From: an uncultured Neglectibacter sp.
GTDB lineage: Bacteria > Bacillota > Clostridia > Oscillospirales > Acutalibacteraceae
Direction: 5' to 3'
Assembly (NCBI GenBank): GCA_904391645.1
Contig: CAJFMJ010000006.1
Coordinates: 1 to 32,080, forward strand
Length of the DNA: 32,080 bases
In this document: in pieces, positions 14,398-21,435 of the stretch
How the letters are laid out: each line of letters begins with the position of its first letter
Numbering within the stretch: position 1 is the stretch's first letter
Position numbers and translations under genes: made by a program
Notes under the pieces: model-generated
Told to the model about the DNA's origin: nothing
The model's input: the letters and a program-made list of their open reading frames with translations, nothing else
Database searches by the model: none

Positions 14398-14423
14398 CGA
14401 ACAGCACACGCCTGTGCTATAAT
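14395..14423 (+). promoter_or_regulatory. lexA promoter
   Basis: TTGCGA (14395-14400), a 17-bp spacer and TATAAT (14418-14423). The spacer itself contains a second inverted repeat, AGCACA-CGCC-TGTGCT (14403-14418), which could be another protein site. Confidence 0.8.
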
Positions 14424-14458
14424 ACAAGTATCTCATAGTATTCTGGAGAAAGCGGGGC

Positions 14459-15046
14459 GTGGCGATGGAGCGTCTTACGAAAAGCCAGCAAAAAGTCTAC
14501 GATTTCCTCCGGCAGGAGGCTTCCATGGGGGTGCCCCCCACGGTGCGGGAAATCTGCGCCGCAACAGGGCTGAAGTCCACCTCAACGGTCCACGCCCACT
14601 TGAAAACTTTGGAGCGCCTGGGGTACATCACCCGGGAAGCAGGGCACAACCGCTCCATCCGTGTGGAGGGGGAAACCCCCGCTGCCCAGGTGCCCATTTT
14701 GGGAAAGGTCACCGCAGGAATGCCCATTTTGGCGGTGGAGGATGTGGAAGGGTACCTGCCCTTCCCCAAAAAAGAGGGGAAAGAACTGTTTGCCCTGCAC
14801 GTCAGCGGCCTGAGTATGCGGGATGCCGGGATCCTGGACGGGGACTATGTGGTGGCAGAATGCACCGCCACCGCAGAGGACGGCGAGATCGTTGTGGCCA
14901 TGATCGACGACGAGGCCACGGTGAAGCGGCTGTTCCGGGAACAGGGCGGCGTGCGGCTGCAGCCGGAAAACCCGGACTTTTCACCTATCTATTCCGACCA
15001 TGCCTCTGTGCTGGGGAAGGTCATTGCCGTGATGCGCTATTATTGA
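14459..15046 (+). CDS. lexA: LexA repressor
   Basis: This is the SOS-response repressor, self-cleaved with RecA filaments. The protein has 195 residues (193 if started at the ATG at 14465). The N-terminal winged helix (LTKSQQKVYDFLRQ, PPTVREICAATGLKSTSTVHAHL) binds DNA. The cleavage site is the Ala-Gly in VTAGMPILA. The catalytic Ser lies in VSGLSMRDAGI and the Lys in DEATVKRLF. The GTG at 14459 has GGAG ten bases upstream, while the ATG at 14465 has only GGGG; both are plausible. The SOS box over the promoter indicates autoregulation. Confidence 0.95.
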   Translation: MAMERLTKSQQKVYDFLRQEASMGVPPTVREICAATGLKSTSTVHAHLKTLERLGYITREAGHNRSIRVEGETPAAQVPILGKVTAGMPILAVEDVEGYLPFPKKEGKELFALHVSGLSMRDAGILDGDYVVAECTATAEDGEIVVAMIDDEATVKRLFREQGGVRLQPENPDFSPIYSDHASVLGKVIAVMRYY

Positions 15047-15198
15047 GCTTTGTAGGATCCATGAACGAGGGGGCTGGTGGATACCTGAAACCCGTCAACG
15101 CCCACTGCCCAGAGCTTCTCCTGCAGCTCTTTTGGGAGGGTCACCCGGGGGCTGCCGTCCGGTTGGCGGAAGGGCTTTTTAAAACCTTCCAGAACTAT
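15040..15198 (-). pseudogene. Small AbrB/SpoVT-like protein without a standard start codon
   Basis: A minus-strand frame of about 52 codons ends at the TAA complementary to 15040-15042, overlapping the lexA stop. Its product reads VLEGFKKPFRQPDGSPRV, then TLPKELQEKLWAVGV, then DGFQVSTSPLVHGSYKAQ. The stretch GSPRVTLPKELQEKL looks like the swapped-hairpin AbrB fold (typically G-R-V-T-L-P-K-E-L-R-E). No ATG, GTG or TTG is in frame. The best candidates are ATA at 15196-15198, 12 bases after an AGGAG, or CTG at 15190-15192. It may be a gene that lost its start or one using a rare start. A plus-strand frame of 48 codons (15061-15207) overlaps it and shows no recognisable pattern. Confidence 0.4.
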
Positions 15199-15242
15199 AT
15201 GGTGTGAGGCTGCTCCTGCCCGAAAAAGGGGTATCTTTGCAA

Positions 15243-15284
15243 AAAGAGTGGGCAGGCCCTTTCAGAGGGCCCGCCCACTTTTGG
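15243..15284. terminator. Strong terminator downstream of the deacetylase gene
   Basis: GTGGGC plus GGCCCT pair with AGGGCC plus GCCCAC across a short loop. On the minus strand a TCTTTTT tail follows, which suits the end of the polysaccharide deacetylase transcript. The plus side ends in CTTTTGG. Confidence 0.8.
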
Positions 15285-15374
15285 TTATATGGGGCAATAT
15301 GCGTTCCGTTTATCCCGTTGTCTGAAATACCTGCCACTGCCAACCCGTTGGGGGGCGTATGGGATGGTTCCGTT

Positions 15375-17111
15375 TTACCGCCCCAGGGTTTGGTGGAACT
15401 TTGTCAGGAGGCTGGCGGCCTGTCCCCGGGTGGCAGTGCTTTCCGGGTCAATGGTGCCGTTGCCGTGCCCTGTAAACAGCCCTTCCCCTACGGCCCAGCC
15501 CATGGCGTCCAGAGCCCACCCCTGGATCTTCCCCCTGTCTGGGTAAAGGCTCAAGTCCCCTCGGGCGCTCAGATCACGGCCTTTGTAGGAACTGTAATTG
15601 TACAGCATTTGGGCCAGCTCCTGCCGGGTGACACCCTGTTCCGGGCAAAACGTCCCATTGTTGTAGCCGGACACCACCCCGTTCTGGGCGGCCCAGGCAA
15701 TGGCCGAAGCTGCCCAATGGCCGATCACGTCTGGGAAGCAGCTCCCCTGTGTGGGGGTTGGCTGGCCTTCCAGGTTGTAAAGGATCTGGGCGGCTTGGGC
15801 CCGGGTCAGGGCGGTGTTGGGGGAGAACTGGTATTCCTCCATGCCGTCCATCAGGCCCAGCCGCACCGCCTCGCCCACACTGGGGTAAAACCACTGGTCT
15901 GCCCCCACATCGGTGAACAGCCGTCCATAGGGGGTGAGGGTGCAGGTGATGGCCACACTGTCTAAGTACCCCTCTCCAGAGGCCACGCATTTTGTGGTGA
16001 TCCCAGGGGTGAAGGGCTGGGTGTACAAGTTGCTGGAGGAGGTGGGCTGTGAGCCGTCTGTGGTGTAATAGATCTGTGTGCCTTGGGTGGGGGAGGTCAG
16101 GATGAGCCGCCCGCCTTCAAAGGTGAATTGGGGGGCAGAAGCCTGGGGCATCCCAGCCACAGTTTGGCAAACAGCTTGGGTGCGGGTGCCGAACTGGTCG
16201 ATTCCCACCACAGTGAACGTGGTGTCTTTGGTGATGGTGAGGGGCCCGGTGTACCGTTGGCTGCCCAGGTTGGGCAGGGAGCCGTCCGTGGTGTAGTACA
16301 GGGGCAGGTCTTCCGCCGAAGAGAAGGTGACCTGGACCCCGGCAGCATCCGCGGCCGAGGAGATAGAGGGAGCACGGTAGGCAGGCAGGTTGACCCCTTT
16401 GTTGGGGGCGCTGCTGTACACCTTCCCGTTTTCCGGGGTGATGCCCCGGCGGCGGAAGAGTTCTGACACGGTCACAAACTCATATCCCTGGGACTTCAGA
16501 GTGTCCATGGCCCGCAGCACCCCTTGGACACTGGTGGAATACAGGTCGTGGAGCAGTACGATGGCGCCGTCGTAGGCATCGGAAAGGATGTTGTTGTACA
16601 CGGTGTTGGCGTTGCGGTATTTCCAGTCCAGGGTATCCACACTCCAGGTGATGATAGGCGCCGGGACGGTGCTCTTCACCAGACCGCCGGTGGCCCCGCC
16701 AGGGGTGCGGACCATGTCGGTGTAGCTGCCCCCCATGTGTTGGAACAGCAGCTCTTCCACGCGGCTGACCTGGCTGCTGATGGTGGCGGCAGACTGGGTG
16801 TCAAAGGGCATGATATGGTTGTAGGTGTGGTTTGCCAGCTGGTGGCCCTCGTCCCGCATCCGGTCCAACAGGGATCCCTGGTTGGCGATGCCGCTGCTGC
16901 CGTTTACGCCGGTCATGAAGAAGGTGACTGCTGCGCCCCGTTCCTTGAGGCCGTCCAGAAGGGCGGGGGTGTTGTAAGAGGGGCCGTCGTCGAAGGTGAA
17001 CGCAAGGAGCTTGGGTTCGGCCGCCGCCCCTTCCATCCCGAAAAAGCCGGTGGAAACGGTGGTAAAAAGCAATGCCAGTGCTAGAACCAGTGCGTAACAT
17101 TTCCGCTTCAT
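15375..17111 (-). CDS. Secreted SLH-anchored polysaccharide deacetylase
   Basis: The 578-residue protein has a signal peptide (about 1-31) and an N-terminal NodB deacetylase domain (about 33-230). All expected motifs are present: TFDDGP (residues 39-44), HTYNH metal ligands, RTPGG, the TWSVDTLDWK region and IVLLHD. Two beta domains like the chitobiase C-terminal type follow (each with LYYTTDGS or IYYTTDGS). Three SLH motifs close the protein (FTDVGADQWFYP, FPDVIGHWAASAIAW, and a more diverged third), holding it at the wall. It likely removes acetyl groups from peptidoglycan or another surface glycan. The ATG (complement of 17109-17111) has AAGGAGG upstream. The upstream extension to 17336 contains the promoter and is not translated. 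Confidence 0.92.
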   Translation of the reverse strand: MKRKCYALVLALALLFTTVSTGFFGMEGAAAEPKLLAFTFDDGPSYNTPALLDGLKERGAAVTFFMTGVNGSSGIANQGSLLDRMRDEGHQLANHTYNHIMPFDTQSAATISSQVSRVEELLFQHMGGSYTDMVRTPGGATGGLVKSTVPAPIITWSVDTLDWKYRNANTVYNNILSDAYDGAIVLLHDLYSTSVQGVLRAMDTLKSQGYEFVTVSELFRRRGITPENGKVYSSAPNKGVNLPAYRAPSISSAADAAGVQVTFSSAEDLPLYYTTDGSLPNLGSQRYTGPLTITKDTTFTVVGIDQFGTRTQAVCQTVAGMPQASAPQFTFEGGRLILTSPTQGTQIYYTTDGSQPTSSSNLYTQPFTPGITTKCVASGEGYLDSVAITCTLTPYGRLFTDVGADQWFYPSVGEAVRLGLMDGMEEYQFSPNTALTRAQAAQILYNLEGQPTPTQGSCFPDVIGHWAASAIAWAAQNGVVSGYNNGTFCPEQGVTRQELAQMLYNYSSYKGRDLSARGDLSLYPDRGKIQGWALDAMGWAVGEGLFTGHGNGTIDPESTATRGQAASLLTKFHQTLGR

Positions 17112-17138
17112 ACAAAACCCCTCCTTTTCTCTGATTTT

Positions 17139-17167
17139 ATTGTACTTCCCTGTGGCGTCCCCGTCAA
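17139..17167 (-). promoter_or_regulatory. Promoter of the polysaccharide deacetylase gene
   Basis: Minus strand TTGACG (17162-17167), a 17-bp spacer and TACAAT (17139-17144). Confidence 0.8.
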
Positions 17168-17379
17168 TCGGGGAAGCTTTTTTCATTCTTAGAAGTTTTT
17201 TGAGGGCCTTCCCGGGGGAGATCCCTTTTAAAACACGGGAAAGGTGGAAGGGCAAAACGGGTTTTACCCTAGTGTGCCCCTCATCTGTAGTCCCATCCGA
17301 AGGAGGGCGGTGTTTTTTGTTTGAAAATTCCGGCACAGTGGCTGGCTAGCTGCTTTTTTGCAACCGCGTCGGATGGTAG

Positions 17380-18270
17380 TTACGAGAAGAGGTAGGGGAG
17401 GAAGGTGTACAGGTAATTGTAGACCGCCTCATAGGCATGGACCTGCCCCTCGGCCAGGTAAAAGTGCAGGTTGCCGGTATCGCCCTTTTCGCTGAAGGTA
17501 AATACCTCGGGGTGGCGCTTCATCTCTTCAATCTGGGGGACCAGCGATTCGCAGGCGGGGTCCTCAGTGCCAGTTGCCGAATAGATGTTGAAATCCAGTC
17601 CCGATTGGGCTGCAACTTCACACAGGTGCTCCACGGTTTTTTCGGCATACAGCGAGCCGCCCTTGATGCCAAATTCCCAGCAGTCCCCGCTCAGGGGGAC
17701 AAACGTCCGGAAGTAGGGGAGATGGGATAAGAACGTGAACCAAGTGGTGCAGCTTCCCATGGAGAAGCCGCCAATGCCCCGGTGGGCGCGGGCTGCCTGA
17801 AGGGCTTCCGGAGAAGTGCCGGCGGCGTAGCCGTTGTACTTCCCTTCCACGGCGGGCAAAAGCTCATTTGTCAATTCAGGCATGAAATCCCAGACTTTGT
17901 CCCGTTCTGCTTCCGCGTTGTAGGAGGTGCGGGCGATCTTTTCCTTGTAATAGGAGGGGAACACCGCAATGAAGGGCTTGGCCACACCGGCGTAGAAGCA
18001 GTAATCCAGCATATTTTTCACTTTGCAGCAGTCCAGCCAGGCGTCCGGGTTCCCGCCGCCGCCATGGATCACATACAGGATATTGTACTTTGTTTCTTTG
18101 TCTTCCGGGTTGTAGCCATAGGGCAGGTAAACATTTGCATATTTCTCCCGGGGCTCGCCCTGGGGGTTGGTGGTGGTGTAGGTGACCCGTTCGATGCTGC
18201 CGCGGAAATCCACGTCATGATACTCGTAGATCAGCCCCGGGCTGAGGGTGGCCTTCACAGTTTCGCTCAC
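17380..18270 (-). CDS. Alpha/beta-hydrolase esterase (feruloyl/enterochelin-esterase-like)
   Basis: The 296-residue protein resembles the esterase domain of xylanase-associated feruloyl esterases. YNILYVIHGGGGNPDAW gives the oxyanion loop. GIGGFSMGSCTTW carries the nucleophile Ser in G-x-S-x-G. HFYLAEGQVHAYEAV carries the catalytic His. No signal peptide is seen, so it is cytoplasmic and may act on imported acylated oligosaccharides. The start is the GTG complementary to 18268-18270, eight bases behind a GGAGG; the nearby ATG is in another frame. No clear terminator lies between this gene and the deacetylase downstream. Confidence 0.82.
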   Translation of the reverse strand: MSETVKATLSPGLIYEYHDVDFRGSIERVTYTTTNPQGEPREKYANVYLPYGYNPEDKETKYNILYVIHGGGGNPDAWLDCCKVKNMLDYCFYAGVAKPFIAVFPSYYKEKIARTSYNAEAERDKVWDFMPELTNELLPAVEGKYNGYAAGTSPEALQAARAHRGIGGFSMGSCTTWFTFLSHLPYFRTFVPLSGDCWEFGIKGGSLYAEKTVEHLCEVAAQSGLDFNIYSATGTEDPACESLVPQIEEMKRHPEVFTFSEKGDTGNLHFYLAEGQVHAYEAVYNYLYTFLPYLFS

Positions 18271-18496
18271 TTTTCATTCCTCCGTTCGGTTCTATGTTGT
18301 TGAAATAAGTTGTGTTTCCAAAAGGATGTGATCAATTGGATGGTTCTATTTTACCAAAAAGTTGGTTGTACGACTATCATTTTTCTGATGCTATTTGTTT
18401 GCAATTGGTAGATATCAGAGAACCGTCCGTGGTTGGACGCATGGGGGCAGTTCGCCCTTCACAGCGAATGAGGTTTTTTAGCTGAATTTCTATTTG

Positions 18497-18527
18497 AAAA
18501 AGCCAGGGTGCATGGACCCTGGCTTTC
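18497..18527 (-). terminator. Terminator of the amt-PII gene
   Basis: AAAGCCAGGGT pairs with ACCCTGGCTTT around a 6-base loop, and on the minus strand a TTTTTC tail follows. The remaining bases, 18271-18496, are AT-rich and show no gene. Confidence 0.85.
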
Positions 18528-18570
18528 ACGATACAATGGTTTTCTTGTAGATGACGGGACAATTGTTGGT

Positions 18571-20292
18571 TTATTCCACATCCTGTAAGGCGTCGTACCC
18601 CTCTTCGCCAGTGCGGACTTTAACCACATTCTCCACATCGTAGACAAAGATCTTGCCATCCCCAATATGGCCCGTGTAAAGGACCCTCTTGGCGGTGTCG
18701 ATGACAGTGCGGACGGGCACCTTGCTCACCACAATATCCACCTGTACTTTTGGCAGCAGGGTGGCTTCCATCTGAACGCCCCGGTAATATTCCGGTTTCC
18801 CCTTCTGGAGGCCACAGCCAAGCACATGGCTCATGGTCATGCCGGTAATGCCAATGTCCATCATGGCCTGCTTCAAAGCCTCAAACCGGGATTCTTTGCA
18901 GAGAATCTCAACCTTTGTAAACTTCGGCCGTTCGTCAGAGAAGGTGGGCATCTTCTGCACAGGAATCGCTTCAGCAGCGGGCACATCGCCGGTGACCTGC
19001 ACGGGAACGGGCACAGCGCTCTCTTCCAGAGAAGCGGTGTCGGGCTGCATACCAAAACCGGCATAAGCAGTCAGCAGACCATGTTCGGACACGTCCAGAC
19101 CCATCAGTTCATCCTCCGGGTCTGCCCGCAGGCCGATGGTGTGCTTGATGGCCTGGAATACGATGGTGATAACCACCGCCACATACAAGGCCACAGAGAA
19201 CACGCCCAAAGCCTGAATGCCCAACAGGCCCAGGCCACCGCCGTAGAACAGGCCAGGGACCGTGGAAGAACCTGTGGCAAAGAGGCCAGTCAGCAGGGTG
19301 CCCAAAGCACCGCACACGCAGTGGACGGAGATAGCTCCTACCGGGTCGTCAATCTTGGCAACCTTGTCAAAGAACTCGATAGCCAGTACCATCACGATAC
19401 CGCAGATAGAACCGATGAAAAAGGCGCCAACAGGGCTCACAGCGTCGCACCCGGCGGTGATGCCCACCAGGCCTGCCAAGGCTGCATTGTAGGTCATGGA
19501 AACATCGGGCTTTTTGTAACGGATCCAAGTGAAGATAAGGGTGGCACAGCAGGCCATGGCGGCTGCCAAGTTGGTGTTGAAGAACACCAGGCCTGCCCGC
19601 TCCATCAGCTCGTCGGTGTCCATTCCAACGGTGGAGGCTCCGTTAAATCCAAACCAGCAGAACCACAGGATGAACACGCCAAGAGCAGCGGCAGTCAGGT
19701 TGTGGCCCAGAATTGCCCGGGGTTTGCCATCCTTGCCGTATTTTCCAATGCGGGGCCCCAAGATCTTGGCACCAATGAGAGCGCAGATACCACCTACCAT
19801 GTGCACCGCCGTGGAACCAGCAAAATCGTGGAAGCCCAGCTGGGCAAGCCAGCCGCCGCCCCAGATCCAGTGGCCGGAAACAGGATAGATGATGAGGGAG
19901 ATGGCAGCGGAGTAAATGCAGTAGGAAGCAAACTTTGTCCGTTCTGCCATAGCTCCGGAAACAATGGTGGCAGATGTGGCACAGAACACGGTCTGGAAGA
20001 TGGCGTAAGCCCACAGGGGAACGCCTGCCGGGAGGATGTGGCTGTAATCCCCCATGATGAGGGGATCGAGGGTTCCAAACAGGGCCGTACCGCTGCCAAA
20101 CATGATGCCAAACCCTACCAGCCAGAAACAAGGTGTGCCGATACAGAAGTCCATCAGGTTTTTCATCAGGATGTTGCCGGTGTTTTTCGCCCGGGTGAAA
20201 CCTGCTTCGCAGAGGGAGAACCCGGCCTGCATAAAGAACACGAGAACTGCACCAAACAGTACCCAAATCGTGTTGACCGCACTGAACGTCAT
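18571..20292 (-). CDS. amt: Ammonium transporter fused to a C-terminal P-II regulator
   Basis: The 573-residue protein combines two functions. Residues 1 to ~405 are an Amt/Mep/Rh channel of about eleven helices. The Asp and first channel His lie in HDFAGSTAVHMVGG and the twin His in ISVHCVCGALG. A linker of about 50 residues, rich in Pro/Val/Ala, follows. Residues ~457-573 are a complete P-II domain with the T-loop signature KPEYYRG and the C-terminal signature TGHIGDGKIFVYDVENVVKVRTGE. P-II normally plugs Amt from the cytosol according to ATP/ADP and 2-oxoglutarate, and here the plug is tethered. The ATG at the complement of 20290-20292 has only a weak ribosome site. Upstream lie a consensus promoter, a hexaloop hairpin and a terminator (20405-20490), implying regulated antitermination. 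Confidence 0.93.
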   Translation of the reverse strand: MTFSAVNTIWVLFGAVLVFFMQAGFSLCEAGFTRAKNTGNILMKNLMDFCIGTPCFWLVGFGIMFGSGTALFGTLDPLIMGDYSHILPAGVPLWAYAIFQTVFCATSATIVSGAMAERTKFASYCIYSAAISLIIYPVSGHWIWGGGWLAQLGFHDFAGSTAVHMVGGICALIGAKILGPRIGKYGKDGKPRAILGHNLTAAALGVFILWFCWFGFNGASTVGMDTDELMERAGLVFFNTNLAAAMACCATLIFTWIRYKKPDVSMTYNAALAGLVGITAGCDAVSPVGAFFIGSICGIVMVLAIEFFDKVAKIDDPVGAISVHCVCGALGTLLTGLFATGSSTVPGLFYGGGLGLLGIQALGVFSVALYVAVVITIVFQAIKHTIGLRADPEDELMGLDVSEHGLLTAYAGFGMQPDTASLEESAVPVPVQVTGDVPAAEAIPVQKMPTFSDERPKFTKVEILCKESRFEALKQAMMDIGITGMTMSHVLGCGLQKGKPEYYRGVQMEATLLPKVQVDIVVSKVPVRTVIDTAKRVLYTGHIGDGKIFVYDVENVVKVRTGEEGYDALQDVE

Positions 20293-20363
20293 ACAAACCA
20301 ACTCTTTTCTTTGAGATTGCTCTATGTAAAGCGGTAGGACCGCGGTTTTTCCCTGCATAATAG

Positions 20364-20400
20364 AATGGCGCCCGGGGGAATTTTCCACCCGGGCGCCATT
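20364..20400 (-). other. Perfect 13-bp hairpin in the amt leader
   Basis: AATGGCGCCCGGG (20364-20376) and its exact complement (20388-20400) enclose an 11-base loop. It sits just after the leader terminator and lacks a U tract. It may stabilise the 5' end of read-through mRNA or form part of the switch. Confidence 0.7.
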
Positions 20401-20404
20401 GCCC

Positions 20405-20439
20405 AAAAAAGCGCTTCCGAGGGCATCCTCGAAAGCGCC
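20405..20439 (-). terminator. Leader terminator (attenuator) of amt
   Basis: On the minus strand GGCGCUUUCGAGG pairs with CCUCGGAAGCGC, followed at once by U6 (20405-20410). It lies only about 16-50 nt after the predicted transcription start, 113 nt before the amt ATG. Full-length mRNA therefore requires antitermination. Confidence 0.85.
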
Positions 20440-20447
20440 GTTGCTTT
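20432..20447 (-). promoter_or_regulatory. Hexaloop hairpin (ANTAR-type antiterminator) of amt
   Basis: The RNA reads AAAGC-AACGGC-GCUUU, a 5-bp stem with a six-base loop (20437-20442). Loop positions 1 (A) and 4 (G) match the rule described for ANTAR-protein targets. The loop GGC and the 3' arm are the 5' arm of the adjacent terminator, so the two structures exclude each other. Confidence 0.7.
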
Positions 20448-20461
20448 TCTCAATGTGTTGC

Positions 20462-20490
20462 ATTATACGCCTTAAAGGGAAAAGTGTCAA
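20462..20490 (-). promoter_or_regulatory. Consensus promoter of amt
   Basis: Minus strand TTGACA (20485-20490), 17 bp, TATAAT (20462-20467), a perfect consensus. Transcription should start near 20455. The 20493-20700 stretch upstream is AT-rich and shows no gene. Confidence 0.92.
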
Positions 20491-20704
20491 GATGATTTTG
20501 CAAGAAAATGAATAGTCAAATTCATATTTGGCGGGTTATACGCAAGCTTTGGCTAATTTAAAATAGATTTTGGGGATAATATGAAACATTGAAATCTGCG
20601 ACATTCAAAATTGCTTTAGTGCATTTTTTGCTGTGGCGTATTGTTTGGTAAGGGGTTTGGCTTTCCGGGGTGGAACCGTTGCCCTGGGTTTTGACCCTGG
20701 GTGC

Positions 20705-20753
20705 AAAAAGCATTTGCGGCGCTGCCGGGGGAGGAAACCCAGGACAGCGCCGC
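20705..20753 (-). terminator. Probable terminator of the glutamate synthase operon
   Basis: GCGGCGCTG (20716-20724) pairs with CAGCGCCGC (20745-20753), with GGG/CCC inside the loop. On the minus strand AAATGCTTTTTG follows. The U tract begins a few bases late. Confidence 0.65.
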
Positions 20754-20769
20754 GAAGTTGGTTTGCTGT

Positions 20770-21423
20770 TTAATTGTTGACGTACAGCTGCTTGTAGGGG
20801 CTTTGCGAGTTGGGGGAGAGCAGGAAATAGTCCGACTGAAGCAGGGCGTTTGCATCCCCGCCAAAGTGGGCGCAGTATGCTTCCACTAAGGGACGGATGG
20901 TTTCTTTGTCCTCGGCTTGAGCCTTTCGAGCCATCACCTGGGCGGGCAGGTCTGGGGGCAGGTGGGCGGTGCGCAGGAAGATCTTTCCCCCGTGCATTCC
21001 TGTGCCGCAGAAGTTCCCCACAGGGCACACGTCCTCATAGCCGATGCCCAGCACCAGGATGAGGCCCCCGGCTTGGTATTCCCCCAAAAAGCTGCCGCAC
21101 CGGCCGCCAATGACGATTTGGGGCACTTTCTCCTGGTATTCCTTCATGTGGATGCCGCAGCGGTAGCCCGCGTCCTTTTCAATGAAGATGGCGCCGCCCC
21201 GCATGGCATAGCCGGTGGCGTCCCCGCAGCAGCCGTGGACGATGATCTTCCCATCGTTCATGGTGTCGCCGGTGGCATCCTGGGCGTTGCAGAATACCTG
21301 GATCTCAGCCCCGTCCAGGTAGGCCCCCAGGGCGTTGCCGGGCACTTGGTGGAGTTCAATAGTACCCTGGCTGGCTCCCGCGGCGATGTACCGCTGGCCC
21401 AGGGCATAGGTGGTTTGCATCAT
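20770..21423 (-). CDS. Glutamate synthase GXGXG-domain subunit (split GltB C-terminus)
   Basis: The 217-residue protein is the right-handed beta-helix (GXGXG) domain that forms the C-terminal part of classical GltB. It appears here as a separate polypeptide, as in archaeal-type glutamate synthases. The repeats GNALGAYLDGAEI, ATGDTMNDGKIIVHG, DATGYAMRGGAIFIE and GTGMHGGKIFLR are diagnostic. A ~60-residue helical tail follows. The domain is structural and helps line the ammonia tunnel. Two adjacent ATGs (complement of 21418-21423) follow GGGAGGG. Last gene of the five-gene operon. Confidence 0.88.
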   Translation of the reverse strand: MMQTTYALGQRYIAAGASQGTIELHQVPGNALGAYLDGAEIQVFCNAQDATGDTMNDGKIIVHGCCGDATGYAMRGGAIFIEKDAGYRCGIHMKEYQEKVPQIVIGGRCGSFLGEYQAGGLILVLGIGYEDVCPVGNFCGTGMHGGKIFLRTAHLPPDLPAQVMARKAQAEDKETIRPLVEAYCAHFGGDANALLQSDYFLLSPNSQSPYKQLYVNN

Positions 21424-21435
21424 GATACCCTCCCT

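Noticed and set aside
18667-20337. A 556-residue plus-strand frame opposite amt, and a 580-residue minus-strand frame opposite glnN (26787-28529)
   Set aside because: Both are antisense shadows of strongly recognisable proteins and show no ribosome site, motif or promoter of their own.
20364-20460. A cyanobacterial-type glutamine riboswitch in the amt leader
   Set aside because: The conserved glutamine-aptamer bases are absent. The hexaloop-plus-terminator pattern shared with three other leaders explains the region better.
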